DNA of 24,310 bases from Melampsora larici-populina 98AG31. Lineage: Eukaryota; Basidiomycota; Pucciniomycetes; Pucciniales; Melampsoraceae. Within the stretch, counting starts at the first letter, position 1, and each line of letters starts with the position of its first letter. A program made the translations under genes and the position numbers. The stretch is taken from assembly GCF_000204055.1 (NCBI RefSeq), contig NW_006768847.1:69790-94099 (forward strand). The letters run 5' to 3'. Positions 1 through 8,646 of the stretch are shown here, in pieces. Under the pieces are notes generated by a model. That model was not told the DNA's origin. It saw nothing but the letters and a program-made list of their open reading frames with translations, and made no database searches.

Positions 1-380
1 TTTTAGACCAGCTACAGATGTGATGTCTCAATGAAAAATGTAGAGGAAAGGCTCACCTTTTTAATGCACTTCAAATCGAGTGATTTGATTCAGAACTGCA
101 AAAGTTATTGATGTTTGAAGATTCCAAAATCCTGTCTTCAAAGTCAAGGGCCAAATTTCAGGTATTGTTACAGGTGGGTTTTTGATGATTCTCAGCCTTT
201 ATTGTTAGTACATTAACCAATATCTGTGTGTAAAATACAAAAAAATACTCGTCATGACGCCCCAACATCTAGGAACAAGGTGCATATTTTTTCAGATTTT
301 TAGCTCTCTTCCTGTTGCCTCAGGACTTTTCTATGTCAGTAGTTTTCTTTACTGCCCGGTAAAGATGACATTTTGTGTAG
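1..380. other. No gene seen; AT-rich flank
   Basis: No convincing coding region, RNA gene or repeat was found here. The short open frame that starts at 254 has no recognisable motif, and its right half overlaps, in another frame, the transposase relic that starts at 381. The stretch could be older decayed transposon sequence belonging to that relic. Confidence 0.5.
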
Positions 381-515
381 TGTTATCACTGCGCTGTACT
401 TTTGAAGAACTTTTTGGGGTGTTGTGGTCGAGGCCCGCTAAATGGGGTCGCAGCACCTCCTTCATTGGAGGTGTATTTAGGTGGCCGACGTATGGCTCAA
501 CATGATGGTGTTTGA
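381..515 (+). pseudogene. Relic of DDE_4 transposase, last exon only
   Basis: Reading from 381 in one frame to the TGA at 513-515 gives 44 residues that match the last exon of the intact transposase at 1235-2593. Shared stretches include YHCAV.LKNF, CCG.GPL.GVAAPP and LE.YL, ending at the equivalent stop codon. The nucleotide match is also visible (for example around 421-475 against 2505-2560). Upstream of 381 the match breaks: part of the preceding exon appears deleted and an in-frame TAG sits at 378-380. This is therefore a decayed fragment of a related but not identical transposase. It lies outside the inverted repeats of the intact element, so it belongs to another insertion. Confidence 0.75.
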
Positions 516-603
516 CCTGTCTTTATATATTTGACAGATTGAAAACGCTAGCAGCTTTCTTGTTGGTGAACTCTGCTCACTTTCATTCTACAAGATCTTG
601 AAT

Positions 604-951
604 CATTGATCTCAATTCTCAGCTGGTCTGACTTATATACATCTATCTTAAAGAAATCTCGACGATCTCAATTTGAAGACAATCTGCCTTATATACATTC
701 ATCTTACAGCGACCTCATCGAACTCAATTTGAAGCCAGTTTAATTTATATACAGCCAAATCAGAGAAGCTTGACCGATTTTGCCCGCAAAATTCGAGCAA
801 ATTGGCGGTGAATTTGTGACAAGCTTTTCCGGTTTGACTGTACATTGATCTTAAAGAAACCTCATCGATCTCAATTTGAAGCCAGTTTATTTTATATACA
901 TTGATCTTACACTCATCGATCCCAATTTGAAGCTGGTCTGATTTATATACA
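604..951 (+). repeat. Array of about 53-bp repeat, left half
   Basis: At least five diverged copies of one unit can be read at about 604-654, 655-710, 711-756, 857-905 and 906-951. The core reads CTCATCGATCTCAATTTGAA, followed by GCTGGTCTGATTTATATACATT and then GATCTTACAGAAAC. A stretch at 757-840 is unrelated. The array is interrupted at 953/954 by the transposon and continues at 7352 in the same orientation. The open frames that cross it are by-products of the repeat and are not genes. Confidence 0.8.
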
Positions 952-953
952 TT

Positions 954-967
954 AAGGACCAGGCGCA
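954..967 (+). repeat. Left terminal inverted repeat of the two-gene transposon
   Basis: AAGGACCAGGCGCA is an exact inverted match to 7335-7348. It directly follows the target duplication ATT at 951-953. Confidence 0.85.
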
Positions 968-1234
968 CGGAACCCAGACCTCTTGTCTCCTTATCTGGTA
1001 TTCTACTATCAGAGCGGATTTTGGCTTTCGGAACACCGCCTAGGTTCCTCTGTATAACCAGTGACAGGCCACTCGCTGACACCTGGGTTACCTATCTATT
1101 CCCATGCACCACTTCCAGATGTCACAATAGTAGACACTTGATGCTGGTGACTTCTTTCCCAAAGTATGCCCTCTGGATCGTTCCTGGTCACTCAACGACT
1201 AACCTTTTCACTTCAACCGCTCCGTCTCATATGA

Positions 1235-2593
1235 ATGGGGTCTATTCTTTTCCATCCGAACGGACTGCCTCTCTCTAGGTCGCCGGCTTTATCCAACTCG
1301 GTACTTATCTTCTCTTGGTGGTACCTCTACCACTTCGAAGAACTTCGCGAGGTCCTTCAGTACTTGACCTGGATCGAACGTTTGGGAGGTGATCCTCTAC
1401 CCGACCTTTCGGCAAGACGAGTGAACGTAGAGACTTGGCACCCACAAGTCTCCAAACTTACCACCCGATTTTATCCGGAAGAGATTCTAGAAATTCAACA
1501 CTGGGGTGTGTTTCCAGAGTCGATCTTACTGCCGAACCGAGCTAGAGAAGTTGGTAGTACGGCACTCGCAATCTACATGGCCCGGTTGGCCACGCCTTCT
1601 CGATATTTTGATCTTTCCCAAGTGTTCGGTCGCGACCTGTCTACGATCGGCCGAATCTGCCGTTGGGTCCAAGCTTGGATGTACGAGCACTGGGGCCATC
1701 TATTGCGATGGGATCCGCGACGTTATTCGCCAGCCGTTTTGGAAGGCTTTGCGGCGAGTTTGGTGGAGGCTAAGGGTTGTCCCATGGATAACTGTGTTGG
1801 GTTTTTAGACGGTAAGCCCTTTGCCTCTACACCGAGTGATGCTAGGTTTGGCCTAACTGTCTACTTCCAGGAACTGTGTGGCGAATTGCACGTCCTAAGT
1901 ACAACCAGCGCGCATTTTACAATGGGCACAAGCGTGTTCACAGCCTGAAATACCAGGCTGTAGTCACCCCGGAGTGAGTTCGCCTTTGATTTTTGGTCTG
2001 CATCTTCGTGTATGTTAGCTGATGATGCGGTTCCGACGTTGACAAGTGGAATGACAGCGGATCTAACAGAGGCTTTCATTGGCTCGCGCCACGACACAGC
2101 TATATTAAGGATGTCAGGCCTGACCGACGTATTAGCACGAGATGCCAAAGGCTTCGGGGGTCGTCAAATGATGTTGTTTGGAGATCAAGGATATCAAAAC
2201 TCGCCTGTAATGCTCACACCTTACGCTGGTATCAACCTGACTCCGGATCAAGCTTGGTTCAATCATGTCATGGCTACTGTCCGAATTGCAGTTGAACATG
2301 AATTTGGTCGTGTCCATAACATCTTCAGAATGTCTCAATACAAAGGTTAGTTGCCATCGATCAGAGTACATTATAACTGGTGATAGACTAATGCTACATA
2401 AATTACTGCGCTGGTTCTTGTAGATAACCTCAGATTCTATGTCAACGAGCTAAACCCTTTGTATCACTGCGCGGTGATACTCAAAAACTTCTTGATCTGT
2501 TGTGGGCAAGGGCCATTGGGAGGGGTAGCAGCTCCACCAACGTTGGAGGCTTATTTGGATCAGCGTTTCATGGTGCCTGCAATGGAGGTTTGA
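1235..2593 (+). CDS. DDE_4 (PIF/Harbinger-like) transposase, 4 exons
   Basis: Exons 1235-1811, 1871-1973, 2047-2345 and 2424-2593 join into 382 codons plus TGA with no internal stop. The introns are 59, 73 and 78 nt: GTAAGC..CAG, GTGAGT..AAG and GTTAGT..TAG, with CTAAC and CTAAT branch-like sites in the first and third. Splicing recreates the family signatures: GFLDGT across intron 1, YNGHKRVHSLKYQAVVTPDG across intron 2, then GSRHDTAILRMSGL, GDQGY and VEHEFGR. The likely DDE triad is Asp192 (FLDG), Asp273 (GDQGY) and Glu310 (VEHEFG), with 36 residues between the last two. The N-terminal third holds the helical region (MARLATPSRYFDLSQVFG, then a WV..W..LL.WD stretch) that precedes the catalytic core in this family. 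The enzyme should cut and join DNA at the inverted repeats at 954 and 7348. The ATG at 1235 is the first after an in-frame stop at 1232-1234, but an upstream exon is possible. Confidence 0.88.
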
Positions 2594-2949
2594 CCTACTT
2601 GAATTTAACGGTGATTGGCTCCAATATCGACTTCAGTCTTTCATTGACCCTTTATCTTGTAAAATAAAACAAAAATTTCCATGTGAAGCTCTTTGACAAT
2701 CGAATGGTTTCATACCTCTCTTGTAGCTTGAGGAATCACTTGGACTTTGCTTGCTTACTTGCAATTTGATTATGAGACTGTTGAATCCTACCCCAACTCA
2801 CTTGCGTTACGTTTTGCAATTCGAAGCCTTTGCCCAAAAAAAGAGAAGTTCAATATTCAAAATCATACCTTATGATGTAGGTTCTCATTACTTTGGGATA
2901 CGAGGTTTGCGCCAAATCGCATTTGGATCATTACCCAATGCTGGATTTC

Positions 2950-2981
2950 CCGGTGAAGTGGCATGACAACCACTTCACCGG
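2950..2981. repeat. Perfect 12-bp hairpin
   Basis: CCGGTGAAGTGG (2950-2961) and CCACTTCACCGG (2970-2981) are exact reverse complements around an 8-base loop. A second palindrome, CTTTCGCGCGAAAG, follows at 2998-3011. Both lie between the two convergent genes. No function is known. Confidence 0.8.
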
Positions 2982-3240
2982 TGGTTGCGGTGAAGGCTTT
3001 CGCGCGAAAGTCTTAACAAAGGGGCTCGAATGTATTGAGATTATGTTCGGTCACGGTGCAAAAGCATGTGTTTTCATTGGCTACGATATCCTTCAAGTGC
3101 CCAGACTTCAAAACATATGGGTGCTCAATCAAAAAGGGATACAAGTAATCAGAATGTAACAGGCTCAAAGCGGGTTCAACTTGTAATGACAACTTCGAGA
3201 AATTGGTAAAGTGGAAATGAAATGTACGATTTTTAAGAAG

Positions 3241-3277
3241 CATGTTGAAAACATCTGTAACAAATGTTTTCAACATG
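3241..3277. repeat. Perfect 14-bp hairpin
   Basis: CATGTTGAAAACAT (3241-3254) and ATGTTTTCAACATG (3264-3277) are exact reverse complements with a 9-base loop. It lies about 150 bp beyond the stop codon of the eight-exon gene, so it would be transcribed in that gene's 3' region if transcription runs that far. Confidence 0.8.
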
Positions 3278-3422
3278 TGATCGAACAGGTGAGGAAGAAA
3301 TTTCAAAATGATGTGAACCCCTGGGATTCGCAACTGGCTGGATGGGACAAAAGAGGAGAGCGAGGTCAATGTAAAGTCTGACAAAACTCTCAAGTCACTA
3401 TAGACCTACCGAGTCCATAGGC

Positions 3423-6400
3423 TCAACTCGTGCGTTGAGCAGGAGTGATGTGTTCGGCTAAAATCTTCAGTACGGAACCCATTTCGTTAAGAGACCCTTG
3501 AACACTAGCCATAGAAGTCTTCAGCTCGTCGATCTGGCTGCCGTTCTTTTCCTTATCTTTGCGAGCCTCTTGTAGCTCATCACGACACAAGCGGAGCGTT
3601 TCGCGGGCCATTTTGGAATCAAGGTCAAGCCGTGCCTGATTTTGACCCAACTCACGTTCCCGCTGTTGGTTGGATACCTTGGTCTGTTCAAGGTGTTGTT
3701 CCAGGGCTTGCGAGGTGAGCTCATTTGCCTTCTCGGCAGCTTGGCTGCTTTTGAGGGTCACATTCACCATATGACTAACGGATTCGTCACCTTCTAATTT
3801 TTTGAGCAAACTGTTCCTGACGACCTTTAAGGAATTACGTGGTCTTGGACCACCTTCGGGATCGTCGGAGGTAGCCTCCTCGTCCGGGTCCATTTGCGCC
3901 GGAGGAGGTGCTGACCGAGGCCTGACGGCACGTTCGTCTCGCAGTTCGTTGGCACAAGCTACGGCCTTGGCAGCAGCCTCTTTGGCTGCCTTGGCCTCTT
4001 GAACAGTCGCTATCAGGTCCTGAAAGCGTCATGAGATTTTATGAACTCGTCAGCCGAACTCTTCATAAAACATAGGAGATACCACCTTAGATCACAGACG
4101 TACCTGTTCTTGAGCCAAAAAAACCTTAATCAATTCACGGAGGTCTTCATCCTTCTCCTGTGTGCCACTGGCGCGTGCGGACGCAGCCTCGGCCTGAGGA
4201 AGCCACGTCTTCGAAAGGAAGTCGTACCGATTCCGTAACGTAGTCGTCCTGGGGTTGGATGATAGATTATCAAACAATCCGGCGGCTGCAGGCAGTTTCT
4301 GCATGCAATACAGGTCAGTGAACTGAATCGGCACACATGGAATAAAAGGAAGGCTTTGGAAAAAAACTATGTACCTTGATGTAATCGGTACATTGGTGGA
4401 AACGCTCGTTGACCTCTTTTTGCACTGCAAAAGGTCTAAAGCTGGCCAAGTGCGAGAGCCAGAACCTGTCCGCTCCTCCCGGAGGTCCCCAACGCATGCG
4501 ACCCTGAGTCGTATACTTGGGGATCTCCGGCATGGATGATGTGGCGCTGACCTGCCACACTGATTCGGAGGTGAACGGCCATGCCGAAGGACCATCATTT
4601 TGATCCTGTCCAATCATACTGGCCGGAGTAGAAGATACGCCGGGTCTGGAAGTCTCAGCCGACTGATTCGCGTTACTCGAAGACTCGGTCGAAGGATTCG
4701 AGTGCGCAGGTATAGTCGGCACATGGGCATGAGCCGCCTGAATCACAGGAATTGCACCCACTGGCGTGTTTTCATGGCAAGGGCGATGGACTGGTTCTTG
4801 GATACCACGACGCTGAAGGAATTCCGTTGAGTTAATGAAAGGGCGGTTCATGTCCCGTGGGGCCAAAATTGGGCGCTCAGTCGAGCGGTTAACCACTGGG
4901 CCAGTGGGTGGTAAGTCTGAGGCCGTAGACAAAAGCCGTCCAAACGGTCGATATTGGACGGTAGGCGTGACTTTGGCACCTGTGACCTGAGTGACCGGTG
5001 TCACCGTGTGAACCGGTGGGTGCTCACCTAGCGAAGCGGTGGGTGGAGCTTGGGTAGGCACTCGAGGTGGCTTACGAACCCAAGGGGTTCGTAAGGGGAC
5101 TGTTCGAGACGGTGAACCACAGCGATGAGTGCAAGGATGTGCAACACTGGGGTCTTCACCGGGATGTATCACCGGTGAGATCTTCCTAACAAGGGGGTTT
5201 TCAACCCCCTTTTGAGCCTTCGGTGACGTGGAAGAGGGGGTTTGGGTCGATAACAGAGGCACAGTCTTGGGTTCGGCCATCTCTCTTCGAGCAGAGGTCA
5301 ATCGGACAGCTACAAAATTATGGTGTCAAATTAGTCAGATTCATCATGACACCATAGCTCGTTCACGTTCATCAACGCACCTGAAGGGCCAGGATCTAGC
5401 TCCTGGTGTTCTCCTTCCGAATCGACCAAGAGCTCTCGCATGACCTCGTCTTCGCCCGACGAGGAAGAAGGGCGTGATGGGCGAAGCACATCAAGGTTGT
5501 AGCGCGCTGAAGCAGCCGCCTCACGCCTAGGCGTCAGGCCATCGCGTGACCATGGCAGGGGATCTGACCGATGATCCAAGCCATTCATGGCCCTTGCAGC
5601 ATTACATACGCTATTGAAAGAGACCGCACAAGAGTCATCTGAAATGACTCTTGTCGAGCGCCAGTCGACAATATTCGCGTAGTCCTTCCTGGACCGCCAT
5701 AACGGATGAGACGAGTCGTGTGTGAACGACTCCGCAGGAACCCGGCCAGGTCTACGGGTGGGTCACTGTTAGTCTTTGCCGCCGAGTGGCGAGAAGGAGT
5801 CACCACAGGGCTCACCTGGGTCCGCTAGGCACCCACACTGCCCCTGGAGCCGCCAGAAACGCCTCGGTAGAGCTCGGTGGTGCCGTCTTGGCGGTAGGCA
5901 ACCCATCGATGTGACCTGCGCTGGATGGTTGTGGCCACTGCAAGGCCGGAAACGCAAGAGACATAAGCTGCCCGTACCACATGATTTGCTTGGCTGATCC
6001 TACGCAACCTGACTTACCGACGGTAGAACCTGAGGGACATGGCGTGTCGCAGCCCCATCTGCCTCTTGGGCCGGCGAGACAGTCGATGCCGCCACCGGGC
6101 TCCGTTGACTCTGTTCAAAGAGGCCAAAACTTTGTTAGCAAACGTTGACACAGGTTATTTGCTTTTGATGCGAATCGTAACCAAATACTCACAGGGGAGA
6201 AAGCCCGATTTTCATTACGCTCAAACTCAATGGAACCGAACGCCACGGTGTTTCCAAGGGCACCGGCAGGCCGGCCTTGTAATTCGACATTGGGGGTGGG
6301 GACATGTGGCCACGGTGTTGAATTGGTCCTTGGGCGCGGATCCACATTACCGGCCTGGCGGTAGGTAGCAAACAGCAAAGACCGTTCAAGCCATAGTAGT

Positions 6401-6506
6401 CATATTATCCATAGCAAACAATCGCACTTACCTGGACAGGCAACCCGTTTGTTATGTTCAGACCGCTTATGGGTGACCAGCTAGCTCGCGAGTTCGGTAG
6501 CGACAT
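3423..6506 (-). CDS. Uncharacterised 849-residue protein, 8 exons, inside transposon
   Basis: Exons on the minus strand are 6506-6432, 6354-6193, 6110-6018, 5937-5816, 5751-5381, 5309-4375, 4298-4104 and 4019-3423. Together they give 2550 nt with no internal stop. The introns are 64-84 nt, GT-AG, of phases 0,0,0,2,1,0,0. I recognise no family. Residues 1-150 are Pro/Ser-rich. A conserved block at about 169-259 includes NIVDWRSTRVISDD, LPWSRDG and the acidic SSSSGEDE. Residues 275-550 are a Pro/Thr/Ser-rich, probably disordered linker. Residues 556-586 (WLSHLASFRPF..) and 587-651 are conserved again. Residues 730-845 form a charged helical, probably coiled-coil region (HMVNVTLKSSQAAEKANELT onward). 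A diverged copy at 8647-12362 has the same exon plan, which supports both the model and the ATG: both first exons are exactly 25 codons. It could be the element's accessory DNA-binding or assembly protein, in the position of the Myb-like protein of known PIF/Harbinger elements. It could also be a captured host gene. Confidence 0.8.
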
Positions 6507-7348
6507 ATTTAACTGAAGGGGACCAAAGGTCAAACCATTAGTTTTCCCTAGTACTTTGACACGAGGGCATGGAGGGTAGGAACTTACTTGAGTGTATATA
6601 TGATTTTCCTTGCTAGCTAGAAGAAACCATGTAAGCGAGCCGAATCACACCGAAATATCTTATTCAAGAGGATCAAAAACACTGACGCGAATATGGATTA
6701 AAAAAGTTTAGAAAATTATAGGTAGCTACGACGAAGGAGGTCAGCTGCGAAAATGACTACAAAACCACCGCCTGAACAAAACGAAAGAAACCAACCACGC
6801 AGATACGAACTTCAAGGATCTTGTGACTGAGGATATCGGAACTTCGGCGGGATATATGCACACCAGCATATATATCATATATGCACGACCTTTCACAGAA
6901 AGGGTCTTTCAAAAGCCATACGTGTATGCTGCGAGTGAAGCTCACGAAGGTTAACTAGACGAGGCAAAAAGTACGGAACTGCAAGAGAGTGCAAGATAAA
7001 CCACTTACGAAAGGACATCCAATCGCGTTTTAGACGTCAAAAATCTGATTTAGTAGGGAAATAAAAAGATCATGAAAGTAGAACTTTTTATTTCCTTACT
7101 ACCCAATGCTACCAATCTGGGGTGAGGCAAAGAGCACCATCTTAGCCTCATCATTCGTGGGCGGTAGAAGACGTGCCTCACTGAAACTATCTGAGGCACG
7201 ACTTCCAGAAGCCTACTGAATCGCTAATCCCAGCACGAATGGCGTCTCAGATTGAAAAATCACCCCAATCTGAGACTCGTATGTGATCAAACGTGGAAAA
7301 CGAAAGCGTTTGGTACTACGAAGACCTGGGATTCTGCGCCTGGTCCTT
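6507..7348 (-). promoter_or_regulatory. 5' region of the eight-exon gene and transposon right end
   Basis: No coding region is seen. A likely 5' UTR intron runs from 6587 down to 6513 on the minus strand (GTAAGT donor, CTAAT branch-like site, CTTCAG acceptor), ending seven bases before the ATG. A TATA-like CATATATACACTC lies just above its donor. Nearer the terminus are two subterminal hairpins: CGTGCCTCA/TGAGGCACG (7172-7180/7192-7200) and GTCTCAGATTG/CAATCTGAGAC (7244-7254/7266-7276). The 16 bases CGTGCCTCACTGAAAC (7172-7187) recur at 12965-12980 upstream of the dead copy. Subterminal repeats of this kind are common transposase binding sites, but that role is an inference here. Confidence 0.5.
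7335..7348 (-). repeat. Right terminal inverted repeat of the two-gene transposon
   Basis: TGCGCCTGGTCCTT is the exact reverse complement of 954-967 and is followed by the target duplication ATT at 7349-7351. A variant of this end, GCGCCTGGTCTCT, occurs at 13926-13938 and is also followed by ATT. Confidence 0.85.
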
Positions 7349-7351
7349 ATT

Positions 7352-7500
7352 GGTCTTACAGAAACCTCATCGATCTCAATTTGAAGCTGGTCTGACCTAC
7401 ATAACTTATCGAACTCAGATTTATCAACCGATCTCAATTTGAAGCTGGTCTGACTTAGATAACTTATCAAACTCAGATTCATTATCAAACTCAGATTCAT
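7352..7500 (+). repeat. Array of about 53-bp repeat, right half
   Basis: Two further copies of the unit seen at 604-951 lie at about 7357-7406 and 7424-7470, each with GATCTCAATTTGAAGCTGGT followed by CTGAC. The second is followed by short repeats of AACTTATC and AAACTCAGATTCAT (to about 7502). This is the other side of the array that the transposon interrupted. Confidence 0.75.
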
Positions 7501-8646
7501 CTTTGTAATCATCAAGATCAAGATCAATATAAAGAAATCTCCATGAAGAATGAAAGTCAAGAAGAAAGTCAATTTGCCATCGAATTAAATTTAAATTCAA
7601 ATTCAAATTTAAATTGATTGAATTTCTTGAATCAAATCATCGATTCAAAATTACTTTGTTTACTTCAAATCCCAGTTTTCCTCTTTCTCCTGCTACTTCA
7701 ACTCGTGCAAGAGTTATGGGTAATTTAATTTTGTATCTCTTCAGTGTTCATTATAAGTTCAATTGCATGGTGTGTGACAACATCATCATATTAGTTTTTT
7801 AGATATTTTTATCTTGTTCTTTCTGTGTTTACTTGTCTTACCTCAACCTGATTCTTTTTCTATATTGTCTCGGTGATTTGATTTTTTGCCAATGCTTTGA
7901 TATCGTCTCTTATTTCACTTTATAGTATTGCCTTTTTTGATATAGTCTCTTTCATTTCATTCTTGCAGCAAGATATGCAATCGATGATGTCCATTATTTC
8001 ATGTCCACTTGTCTCGTTTAGTTTCAGAATGATCTTATATATGCAGTCATACTTTAGCAAATTGTCTTTTTCCTTTCAAAGACAACAATAATACATATTT
8101 AATACATGACAACATGATCAAACTGAACAAAGTGTCTTGTGGAATCAGGATAGGTGCTCATGTTATGGACAAGCATCATGTACTTTTAGGTGAGATTATG
8201 AGCACTGCTGTCACTGAGCTTTGGTCCAAATGTTTACTCAAACACATGAAAGTTGATTGATGGTCAACTTCAGATACCGTACTTTTTGAAAAGGATTAGA
8301 TTGTCATTGTGTAATAACAAAATAGTCTAGAGTGGGGCCAATTGAATCAAAGTGATACAGAAAGATAACATGTTGGAACTATCATTGATCGATTGATTGG
8401 TGGGGGATACATTCACTCAAAGGGATAAGAAATAGTTTTGAAAAAGAAATGATAAAGTATGAAATAAGTGGGTTGACTGATTTCAAGATGCGATAAGTGT
8501 TAAATATAATTGATACAAGTTGAGTTGATTTGCCTCAATGAGAAGCTACACAGTTTTGATCGGTCAAAAAGGCAATCAGTGATGGTCAGTTTGGTGATCG
8601 ATTGAAAACAACTCAAATCAGGCATTACATAACATTTCAAAATTGA
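7501..8646. other. AT-rich stretch without a recognisable gene
   Basis: No gene is supported. AAATTTAAATT is directly repeated at 7587-7597 and 7605-7615, and the following 500 bases are T-rich on the plus strand. If the dead gene at 8647-12362 came from a full transposon, its transposase should have lain here, but no DDE_4 motif can be read. The left break of that copy therefore probably falls in this stretch. Confidence 0.5.

Larger units (their letters stand above)
2594..3422. other. Spacer between the two convergent transposon genes
   Basis: No gene is seen. The stretch lies between the stop codons of the transposase (2593) and the eight-exon gene (3423), so it must hold both 3' ends. 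It contains unusually good palindromes (2950-2981, 2998-3011, 3241-3277), listed separately. The open frames here (2751-2966, 2893-3159, 3013-3393 on the minus strand) have no recognisable motif. Confidence 0.6.
954..7348. mobile_element. Complete two-gene PIF/Harbinger-like DNA transposon
   Basis: The element is 6395 bp long. It starts AAGGACCAGGCGCA (954-967) and ends with the exact reverse complement (7335-7348); beyond these 14 bp the inverted repeats continue imperfectly for about another 12 bp. It is flanked by ATT on both sides (951-953, 7349-7351). Left of it the host repeat reads ...TATACATT and right of it ATTGGTCTTACAG..., so removal leaves TATACATTGGTCTTACAG, which matches the intact unit TATACATTGATCTTACA at 893-911 apart from one base. 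It carries a DDE_4 transposase (1235-2593, +) and an eight-exon gene (3423-6506, -), each apparently uninterrupted, so it may be or recently have been autonomous. A 3-bp duplication fits PIF/Harbinger/IS5-like enzymes, although these usually prefer TWA. Confidence 0.85.

Noticed and set aside
254..505. Open frame of 83 codons on the plus strand
   Set aside because: It overlaps the transposase relic at 381-515 in a different frame and has no motif of its own.
604..951. CRISPR-like array
   Set aside because: The units are diverged, contiguous and lack unique spacers, and the organism is eukaryotic.
699..1082. Minus-strand open frame of 127 codons
   Set aside because: It is built mainly from the 53-bp repeat and crosses the transposon boundary, so it cannot be an old gene.
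954..7348. TA or TTA as the target duplication of the two-gene element
   Set aside because: A TA reading is possible if the ends are shortened by one base. ATT uses the full inverted repeat, restores the host repeat unit and also fits the terminus at 13938.
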